64,000 bases of DNA from an uncultured Clostridia bacterium (GTDB lineage Bacteria > Bacillota > Clostridia > Saccharofermentanales > Saccharofermentanaceae), in assembly GCA_946403085.1 (NCBI GenBank), contig CAMIYM010000004.1:186001-250000 (forward strand), given 5' to 3'. A program made the translations under genes and the position numbers. The notes under the pieces are model-generated. The model did not search any database and was not told the DNA's origin. It was given only the letters and a program-made list of their open reading frames with translations. Below are positions 24,201 to 30,741 of this stretch, in pieces. Numbering within the stretch: position 1 is the stretch's first letter; each line of letters begins with the position of its first letter.

Positions 24201-25823
24201 ATGAGAAAGAGAATATTAAGTGCATTACTTGCTTTTTTCGTTGCTTTCGGTATCTTTATCGGATTTAACAGAGATGTAGATGCTGCTACAAAGTATTCCA
24301 TTAAGATCAACTACACAGCGAATGTAGTTACCATCTACAGATACGGCAAGCCTTATAAGGCAATGCTTTGTTCCACGGGTAAGGCAACTCCTCACAAGGG
24401 AACCTATAAGCTTTCCTACAGATACAGATGGCACGGCCTTAAGGGCGGTGTTCAGGGCCAGTACTGCGTCGTAATCACAGGCAACATCTGGTTCCACTCC
24501 GTTCCCTATAAGAAGCAGTCCGTATCAGCAATTAAGAGAGCTGAATTCGATAAGCTCGGAACATCCTGTTCCATGGGCTGCGTAAGACTCATGGTAAGAG
24601 ATGCCAAGTGGATCTACGATAACTGCAAGAAGGGCACACCTGTTACTTTCTACAGCAGTTCTAATCCCGGACCTCTCGGAAGACCCAGGAATTACTATCT
24701 TAACGGTTCACCGGGATACTATGCAGGCTGGGATCCTACAGATAAGCATAAGAACAATCCCTGGCCTAAGGAAACATACTATACAAAGTATACTTTCAAT
24801 GCTTCCAGATACCTTCATTACAATCCTGATATCAGACAGACTGTAGGTCAGGACACATTAAGACTTAAGACTCATTGGATCGCTAGAGGCCTCAATGAAG
24901 GCAGAAGAGCATCTGATGAATTCGATGTCATGTTCTTCAAGCGCATGTACCCCGATCTTTGCGAGGGTATAAAGAACAATCAGGAGATCGATAAGTACTA
25001 TATCCAGACTGCAAGAGCAGCAGGAAAGATGGGTAGTGAATTGTCACCTAAGCTTAAGCCGGCTTTCGATGCTTCTTACATCACGGCTAATAATGCTGAC
25101 TGGAAGAGCCAGTATGGCACAGGTACGACAGCACTCTGGAATCACTTCGTTGATGTCGGAGCGTCTTCCAACATCCAGACTAGCCCTATCTTCTCTGTAA
25201 GTTACTACAAGAAGGCAAATCCTGAGCTTGCTGAAGAGTATGGTGATGATGTTTTCGGATATATCCGTCACTTCCTCGAGGTAGGCATGAAGGAGGGCCG
25301 TCAGGGTTCACCTAACTTCAACGTTAAGGCATTTAAGGATCAGCATCCTGAATTGAAGTACGGCAACGATTATGTGAAGTATTTCAATTACTATCAGGCT
25401 AACTACAAGAAGGTCGCTTATACGAATCCTGAGCCTGCAGCTACACCTGATCCCGCAGCTACACCTGATCCTGAACCGGCAGCTTCAAATGATACAGCTG
25501 CAACAAATGATACAGATACAAAGGATGCAGTTACAAATGATGCCCAGCCGGCTAATGATCAGCCTTCACAGGCACCTGCCGAGCAGGATGCTGCTGCACC
25601 TGAAACCGAGACAACTGCTCCGGTAGAAGAAAAGCAGGATGCTGTCGCTGAAGATGCTTCCAATGCTGTAGCTGATTACGATCCTGACGAGAAGGCCGCT
25701 GAAAAGGCTTTTGAGGATGAGGCTAATGCTGAAGTCGAGAAGGATAAGAAGCAGGATATTATCAATGACACAGAAAAGGGAAAGCAGAAAGACGAGACTG
25801 AATCCCAGAATGATGTCGCTTGA
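24201..25823 (+). CDS. Secreted YkuD L,D-transpeptidase with repeat domains and acidic tail
   Basis: Crosslinks or modifies peptidoglycan outside the cell. An export signal spans about 1-29 (cut probably after VDAA). The YkuD domain covers about 30-155, with His99 in FHS and the catalytic Cys127 in SMGCVRL. At least three repeats follow (about 195-410) with the pattern F-x-Y/F-x5-NP-D/E-L ... HW/F-x3-G-x3-GR, for example HYNPDIRQTV with ARGLNEGRRAS, and KKANPELAEEYG with EVGMKEGRQGS. From about 415 to the end the protein is Ala/Pro/Thr/Asp/Glu-rich and disordered. The repeats may bind wall glycans; that is inference. Its place after a rhamnose-polysaccharide module suggests a role in wall anchoring, not proven. 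Confidence 0.88.
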   Translation: MRKRILSALLAFFVAFGIFIGFNRDVDAATKYSIKINYTANVVTIYRYGKPYKAMLCSTGKATPHKGTYKLSYRYRWHGLKGGVQGQYCVVITGNIWFHSVPYKKQSVSAIKRAEFDKLGTSCSMGCVRLMVRDAKWIYDNCKKGTPVTFYSSSNPGPLGRPRNYYLNGSPGYYAGWDPTDKHKNNPWPKETYYTKYTFNASRYLHYNPDIRQTVGQDTLRLKTHWIARGLNEGRRASDEFDVMFFKRMYPDLCEGIKNNQEIDKYYIQTARAAGKMGSELSPKLKPAFDASYITANNADWKSQYGTGTTALWNHFVDVGASSNIQTSPIFSVSYYKKANPELAEEYGDDVFGYIRHFLEVGMKEGRQGSPNFNVKAFKDQHPELKYGNDYVKYFNYYQANYKKVAYTNPEPAATPDPAATPDPEPAASNDTAATNDTDTKDAVTNDAQPANDQPSQAPAEQDAAAPETETTAPVEEKQDAVAEDASNAVADYDPDEKAAEKAFEDEANAEVEKDKKQDIINDTEKGKQKDETESQNDVA

Positions 25824-25841
25824 TATCTAACCGATTATTTG

Positions 25842-25874
25842 AGCCGGGCTACTGATGAAGTGCCCGGCTTTTTT
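25842..25874 (+). terminator. Terminator of the L,D-transpeptidase gene
   Basis: Stem agccgggc/gcccggct with a 12-base loop, then six T. Confidence 0.92.
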
Positions 25875-25875
25875 A

Positions 25876-26317
25876 TTGGGTGGTGACTTCTGTAGGGTAT
25901 TTTCTGCTTTTTATGGGCTGGTGGTCTATTTTTGGTGGTGGTGTTCAACTTTATAGGGTTGTGCAGGATTTTTCGGGGCTGGTGCAAAAATGGTGCCAAT
26001 TTGGGCGTAATTTAGCACCACAATGAGCAATTTGAACCTGAAATGCACGATTTGGTGCTAATTTGAGTGGATTCTGGCACCATTTTTGCACACCTGCCGC
26101 CAGGGTGGGTGGCATGAGGACACCAAGAAGATACCGTGGTGACGAAAACCCTCAAAATCGTCACCAAAACCGTCACCAAAGGCCAAAAATGCACGAAATG
26201 GTGACGAAAAACCACCTTCCGTCACCATTTCGTCACCAAGGCTTTTTGGAAGGGGAAGCCACGGCTTTTCAGATGGGAAAGCCACCGTGATTTACTATTG
26301 AAAAACGCTTCTTATGT
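25876..26317. other. Non-coding gap rich in inverted and direct word repeats
   Basis: No credible gene. Main structures: inverted repeat with 17-base perfect arms, 25982-25998 against 26075-26091 (word 'gtgcaaaaatggtgcc'); inverted repeat aaatggtgacg/cgtcaccattt (26196-26206 and 26220-26230, 13-base loop); direct copies of 'cgtcaccaaaa' at about 26159, 26171 and 26231. Short open frames here are low-complexity by-products of the repeats. Confidence 0.7.
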
Positions 26318-26323
26318 TATAAT
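26315..26323 (+). promoter_or_regulatory. Extended -10 promoter of module 2
   Basis: TGTTATAAT, an extended -10 box, lies 37 bases before the GTG start at 26360. A TTGAAA at 26298 is only 14 bases upstream, too near to be a normal -35. Confidence 0.55.
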
Positions 26324-26359
26324 TCACTTTGAAAATAAAAGAAATCGAGGCATTTACAC

Positions 26360-27076
26360 GTGAAAGCATTGATCTTGAATTCAGGTTTGGGCCATAGAAT
26401 GGGTGCGCTTACATCTGAGCACCCCAAGTGCATGACAGAGATCTCGGGCAGTGAGACGATTCTCTCGAGGCAGTTAAAGCTCCTTGCTGCCAACGGGGTT
26501 ACGGAAGTTGTCATGACTACAGGCTATTTTGATAAGGTGCTTGTAGATTATTGTGATTCTATTGGCCTTCCTATCAAGTTTACATTCGTTAACAACCCGC
26601 TCTATGCTGAGACTAACTACATCTACAGCATTTACTGTGCAAGGGAATTCCTGGATGACGATATTGTCCTGATGCATGGTGACCTTGTATTTGAGGAATC
26701 CGTACTTAAGGATATCCTTGCAAGTGATTCAAGTGCCATGAAGGTCTCATCAACGATCCCTCTTCCCGAAAAGGACTTCAAGGCAGTGATAAAGCACGGT
26801 TACGTACTCAAGGTCGGCATCGAGTTCTTCGAGGATGCCATGGAAGCACAGGCTCTCTACAAGCTTAAGAAGGAAGACTGGAAGAAGTGGCTCGATAAGA
26901 TCGTCGAGTTCTGTGACAACGGTAATCGAAAAGTATATGCCGAGAATGCCCTTAACGAGCTTAACGGCGCTTGCGGCATCAAAGCATTGGATGTAAAGGA
27001 CAGACTCTGTTCTGAGATTGACACACCTGAAGACCTGGCGATGGTATCAGGAAGACTTGCAGAGATCGAGAAGTAA
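26360..27076 (+). CDS. LicC-like nucleotidyltransferase (probable phospho/phosphono-alcohol cytidylyltransferase)
   Basis: Nucleotidyltransferase-fold protein of 238 residues. N-terminal motif LNSGLGHRMGALTSEHPKCM corresponds to the G-x-G-x-R...PK nucleotide-binding loop of LicC and other sugar-nucleotide enzymes, with Asn-Ser in place of the usual Ala-Ala. It has GVTEVVMTTGY, LMHGDLVFEES (metal Asp) and EIDTPEDLAM near the end. LicC uses CTP and phosphocholine. Here the neighbours are an iron alcohol dehydrogenase and PEP mutase, so a phosphonate substrate is more likely. The start is GTG (26360); GAGG lies about ten bases upstream. The family call is good; the substrate is inferred from context only. 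Confidence 0.8.
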   Translation: MKALILNSGLGHRMGALTSEHPKCMTEISGSETILSRQLKLLAANGVTEVVMTTGYFDKVLVDYCDSIGLPIKFTFVNNPLYAETNYIYSIYCAREFLDDDIVLMHGDLVFEESVLKDILASDSSAMKVSSTIPLPEKDFKAVIKHGYVLKVGIEFFEDAMEAQALYKLKKEDWKKWLDKIVEFCDNGNRKVYAENALNELNGACGIKALDVKDRLCSEIDTPEDLAMVSGRLAEIEK

Positions 27077-27079
27077 ATT

Positions 27080-28198
27080 ATGGATCAGAAGATAATCACG
27101 TCAAAGGACGACTATAAAGCATTAGATGAATGGCTCAGCAGCAATTCTGTTAAGAACCTGCTCTTAGTATGTGACAGTTCGATCCAGTTCCAGACGAGCC
27201 TTAATGCTCATCTTGATAAGATCGGGAATAACGGCATCAACATAGTAAGATTCAGTGATTTTGTCCCGAATCCGCTCTATGAGTCAGTAGTAAAGGGCGT
27301 TGACCTCTTACATGAGAGATCCTGTGAAGCCATCTTCGCAGTAGGCGGCGGTTCGGCAATTGACGTTGCCAAGTGCATCAAGCTCTACAGCAATATGGAC
27401 AGGAACGAGAATTACTTAAAACAGGAGATCGTTCCGAACGATATCCCATTCCTTGCGATGCCTACCACGGCAGGTACCGGTTCTGAGGCTACGAGATATG
27501 CGGTCATCTACTTTAACGGTGAGAAGCAGTCTGTAACAAGCACTTCATGTATTCCGGAGACAGTACTTCTTGACCACAACAGCCTGAAGACATTGCCTCT
27601 TTATCAGAAGAAGTCCACCATGATGGACGCTCTTTGCCACGCGGTAGAGTCTTTCTGGTCCGTTAACAGCAATGATGAGAGCAAGGAATACTCCAGAAAA
27701 GCCATTTCCGGCGTGCTCGAAAACATGGACGGCTACCTTAATAACACTGAAGAGGGCAACCACGGAATGCTCATGGCAGCCCATTTTGCAGGCAAGGCCA
27801 TAAACATTACCCAGACAACTGCCGGACATGCGATGTGCTATAAGATCACAAGTCTTTTGGGACCTTCACATGGCCATTCGGCTATCCTTTGCGACAGGGT
27901 CCTTTATCCCTGGATGGTAGAGAATACCGCGAAATGCATAGATTCAAGAGGAGAAGACTATATCAAGGCTACTCTTGATGAGATAGCCAATGCATTCGGT
28001 TATAAGACAGCAGAAGAGGGTAAGAACTGTCTTGAAGAGATCTTTACCCGTCTTGAACTCGAAGTTCCTTCTGCAAATGATGAGCAGATAGATATCCTTA
28101 AGAATTCCGTAAACCCGGTAAGACTTAAGAATCATCCGATCGGACTTGATGTCGACACCATCGAGATGCTCTACAGAAAGATACTTAAGGTCGACTAA
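27080..28198 (+). CDS. Iron-containing alcohol dehydrogenase, probably phosphonate-pathway
   Basis: NAD(P)-dependent group III alcohol dehydrogenase, 372 residues. The cofactor loop GGGSAIDVAK is at 89-98. All four metal ligands are present with the spacing of FucO: Asp183, His187 (MMDALCHAVE), His250 (TTAGHAMCYK) and His264 (GPSHGHS). PTTAGTGSEAT is also intact. In known phosphonate pathways, a member of this family (PhpC) reduces phosphonoacetaldehyde to 2-hydroxyethylphosphonate. Lying three bases after a LicC-like gene and just upstream of PEP mutase, this protein may do the same or may reduce phosphonopyruvate. A general alcohol dehydrogenase role remains possible. Confidence 0.85.
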   Translation: MDQKIITSKDDYKALDEWLSSNSVKNLLLVCDSSIQFQTSLNAHLDKIGNNGINIVRFSDFVPNPLYESVVKGVDLLHERSCEAIFAVGGGSAIDVAKCIKLYSNMDRNENYLKQEIVPNDIPFLAMPTTAGTGSEATRYAVIYFNGEKQSVTSTSCIPETVLLDHNSLKTLPLYQKKSTMMDALCHAVESFWSVNSNDESKEYSRKAISGVLENMDGYLNNTEEGNHGMLMAAHFAGKAINITQTTAGHAMCYKITSLLGPSHGHSAILCDRVLYPWMVENTAKCIDSRGEDYIKATLDEIANAFGYKTAEEGKNCLEEIFTRLELEVPSANDEQIDILKNSVNPVRLKNHPIGLDVDTIEMLYRKILKVD

Positions 28199-28226
28199 GT
28201 TTTTCAGGCGGAGGCGCGAAAAGTTA

Positions 28227-29348
28227 ATGAAGATATTTGCAAGATTTACAGCACTTGTTCTAAGTGTCCTGATGCTTGCAAATATTGCAGCTTGTTCGGA
28301 GAAACCCGCTGAGACTTCACAGAGCCAGACTTCTGCTGTAACTACTGATATCCAGGCTCAGACTGAAGAGACAACATCGGCAATAGCCTCTGAGACATCA
28401 GAAGATGAAGAGACTGTTCCCACTTTTACGATGCCTGAAGCTCCCGGCAAAAACTCTGAAGGACTTGAGTTCGAGGCTATAGATAAGACGACCGCAAAGG
28501 TTACAGGCCTTGGAACATGCACTGATACAAAAGTGGTTATCCCTTGCGAGACACCCGAAGGATTAACAGTTGTTCAGATCGCGGATAAGGCTTTTATAGA
28601 GACTAATGTCACAGAAGTCATTGTTCCTGAGACTGTTACCAGTATCGGAAACCATGCTTTCAGATACTGCGCGAATCTTACTTCCGTCAGATTGACTGAC
28701 CATATTACGAGCATTGGAAGCTTTGCTTTCTCCAATTGCCTTAATCTGACGCATTTCGTTATGCCGGCAGGCATTACGAAGATAAGTGATAGCATGTTCA
28801 TGGGAGATCTGTCACTTAAGACAATAGTTATCCCGGACAGCGTTACTGATATCGGGTATTTCGCATTCAGAGACTGCCAGTCACTTAATGCGATCGATAT
28901 TCCTGAAGGTGTTACGAGTATTGGTGAAGGTGCCTTTGAACGCTGCAAATCTCTTGAATTCGTTAAGATCCCTGAGAGCGTTATCTATTTTGGCCATCAC
29001 GCATTTTCTTCATCCGGACTTGTTTCTCTCCAGCTGGACTGCCGCTTAATAACGGCTTATGCGTTCTACAGATGCAGGAAACTCGAGAAGGTCGTATTCA
29101 GTGATAAAGTCGTCAGGATCGAATGCGGTGCTTTCAGCAGCTGTGAGGCTATAGTCGACCTTGCTATTCCTGATTCTGTAGAATGGGTAGATGTAGGTTC
29201 CTTTGCTAACTGCACATCTCTTACCACTGTTGTAGTTCCACAGGAGACTGTAGGGAATAACAAGAGTGAGGTTTTTGGCGGCTGCAAAGGCGTTTTAAGC
29301 GTTAACGGAAAGTCTCCTAAGGAGTATTTTGATAATTGGGTATATTGA
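28227..29348 (+). CDS. BspA-type leucine-rich-repeat surface lipoprotein
   Basis: Lipid-anchored extracellular protein. Signal MKIFARFTALVLSVLMLAN ends in the lipobox IAAC, and Cys24 should carry the lipid. A Ser/Thr/Glu-rich spacer (25-75) is followed by about eight LRR_5 units of ~23 residues with the pattern IP.SVT.IG..AF..C..L (VTSIGNHAFRYCANLTSV, VTDIGYFAFRDCQSLNAI, VTSIGEGAFERCKSLEFV). The ATG at 28227 is chosen because the signal peptide starts there with GGAGG upstream; a longer frame begins inside the previous gene. BspA repeats often mediate adhesion. Its place between two phosphonate genes is odd, and its job there is unknown. Confidence 0.88.
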   Translation: MKIFARFTALVLSVLMLANIAACSEKPAETSQSQTSAVTTDIQAQTEETTSAIASETSEDEETVPTFTMPEAPGKNSEGLEFEAIDKTTAKVTGLGTCTDTKVVIPCETPEGLTVVQIADKAFIETNVTEVIVPETVTSIGNHAFRYCANLTSVRLTDHITSIGSFAFSNCLNLTHFVMPAGITKISDSMFMGDLSLKTIVIPDSVTDIGYFAFRDCQSLNAIDIPEGVTSIGEGAFERCKSLEFVKIPESVIYFGHHAFSSSGLVSLQLDCRLITAYAFYRCRKLEKVVFSDKVVRIECGAFSSCEAIVDLAIPDSVEWVDVGSFANCTSLTTVVVPQETVGNNKSEVFGGCKGVLSVNGKSPKEYFDNWVY

Positions 29349-29362
29349 CCCCTAAAACAATT

Positions 29363-29390
29363 TTGTTTTTCTTATTACTTGTAATATAAT
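29363..29390 (+). promoter_or_regulatory. Internal promoter before the PEP mutase fusion gene
   Basis: -35 TTGTTT (29363-29368), 16-base spacer, -10 TATAAT (29385-29390). The start codon lies 29 bases further. The layout is almost the same as the promoter at 34174. Confidence 0.75.
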
Positions 29391-29418
29391 GGGTGAAGTT
29401 TTTAGAGGAGGTTCATAT

Positions 29419-30720
29419 ATGAGCGATAAAAAGGTTTATACCTGTTTTTGTACTGATGTTATCCATGAAGGTCATCTTAATATAATCAAGAAGGCAAAAG
29501 AACTCGGTTCTGTTACTGTCGGCGTCCTTTGTGATTCCGAGATGGTCAGATATAACAGATTCCCTATGAAGACTGTTGAAGAGCGTATTGCCATGATCAA
29601 GGCTATCCCTGAGGTAGATGATGTAATTGTTCAGAATCACATCATGTACGATGAAGTAGTTGAGACACTTCACCCGGATTATATCGTTCATGGAGATAAC
29701 TGGAACAATTCCGCTCTTGTAGCTATCAAGAACAATATCACAGAGCTTCTTGCCAAGTACGGCGGAGAACTCGTTGAAGTTCCTTACACATATAACGAGA
29801 ATACTCAGAAGATCGACCGTCAGATGAGAGAGAAGCTCGCTATGCCTGAGCTTAGAAGAGGAAGACTCAGAAAGCTCCTTAATATCGTTCCCATCGTTAA
29901 GACTATCGAAGTCCACAGCGGTATCACAGGACTTATTGCTGAGAAGACTATCGTTGCTAACGGTGAGCATATCGACCAGTTCGATGCTATGTGGATCAGC
30001 TCACTCTGCGATTCCACAGCAAAGGGTAAGCCTGATATCGAACTCGTTGACATGACAAGCAGATTCAGAACAATCGACGATGTCATGGAAGTTACCACAA
30101 AGCCTATCATCTTCGACGGTGATACAGGCGGACTTACAGAACACTTCGTCTATACAGTACGTTCTCTCGAGAGAATGGGCGTTAGTGCTGTTATCATCGA
30201 AGATAAGACCGGTCTTAAGAAGAACAGTCTCTTCGGTACTGAAGTTAAGCAGACACAGGATACTATAGAGCACTTCTGTGAGAAGATCAGAGCAGGTAAG
30301 AAGGCTCAGCTTTCTGATGAGTTCATGATCATCGCACGTATCGAGAGCCTTATCCTCGAGCAGGGTATGGAAGATGCACTTACAAGAGCTAAGGCTTTCG
30401 TCGGAGCAGGTGCTGACGGCATCATGATCCACAGCCGTAAGAAGGATCCTGCTGAGATCCTCGAGTTCTGTGACAAGTTCAGGGAATTCGATAAGACTAC
30501 ACCTATCGTAGTCGTTCCTACCTCATTCAATACGATCACAGAAGATGAGCTTGCAGCTCACGGTGTTAATATCGTTATCTACGCCAACCAGCTCACAAGA
30601 GCAGCTTTCCCTGCAATGCAGCAGACAGCTGAAGATATCCTTAAGTATCACAGAGCTTATGAAGTAGATTCAAGACTGATGTCCATCAAGAACATCATCA
30701 CATTAATAGACGAGATCTAA
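29419..30720 (+). CDS. pepM: Cytidylyltransferase-phosphoenolpyruvate mutase fusion (PepM)
   Basis: Makes the carbon-phosphorus bond by rearranging PEP to phosphonopyruvate. Residues about 5-135 are a cytidylyltransferase-like domain with the HxGH motif at 16-19 (IHEGH) and VHGDNW near 90-95. Residues about 150-433 are PEP mutase: DGDTGG at 233-238 (metal site) and EDKTGLKKNS at 261-270, the EDK-x4-NS signature that separates PEP mutase from lyases of the same superfamily. ATG 29419 is preferred to the in-frame ATG at 29389 because AGAGGAGG lies seven bases before it. Phosphonopyruvate decarboxylase and aminotransferase are not in the window. The N-terminal domain may activate a phosphonate with CTP; it could equally have another nucleotide role. 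Confidence 0.92.
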   Translation: MSDKKVYTCFCTDVIHEGHLNIIKKAKELGSVTVGVLCDSEMVRYNRFPMKTVEERIAMIKAIPEVDDVIVQNHIMYDEVVETLHPDYIVHGDNWNNSALVAIKNNITELLAKYGGELVEVPYTYNENTQKIDRQMREKLAMPELRRGRLRKLLNIVPIVKTIEVHSGITGLIAEKTIVANGEHIDQFDAMWISSLCDSTAKGKPDIELVDMTSRFRTIDDVMEVTTKPIIFDGDTGGLTEHFVYTVRSLERMGVSAVIIEDKTGLKKNSLFGTEVKQTQDTIEHFCEKIRAGKKAQLSDEFMIIARIESLILEQGMEDALTRAKAFVGAGADGIMIHSRKKDPAEILEFCDKFREFDKTTPIVVVPTSFNTITEDELAAHGVNIVIYANQLTRAAFPAMQQTAEDILKYHRAYEVDSRLMSIKNIITLIDEI

Positions 30721-30741
30721 CATTTAACCCTAATAACATTT

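Noticed and set aside
26058..26290. Small genes in the gap before module 2
   Set aside because: Open frames on both strands arise from the cgtcaccaaa repeats, and none has a ribosome site at a suitable distance.
27080..28198. Glycerol-1-phosphate dehydrogenase or propanediol oxidoreductase for fermentation
   Set aside because: The metal ligands fit the general family, but its place between a LicC-like gene and PEP mutase makes a phosphonate role more likely. It is not fully excluded.
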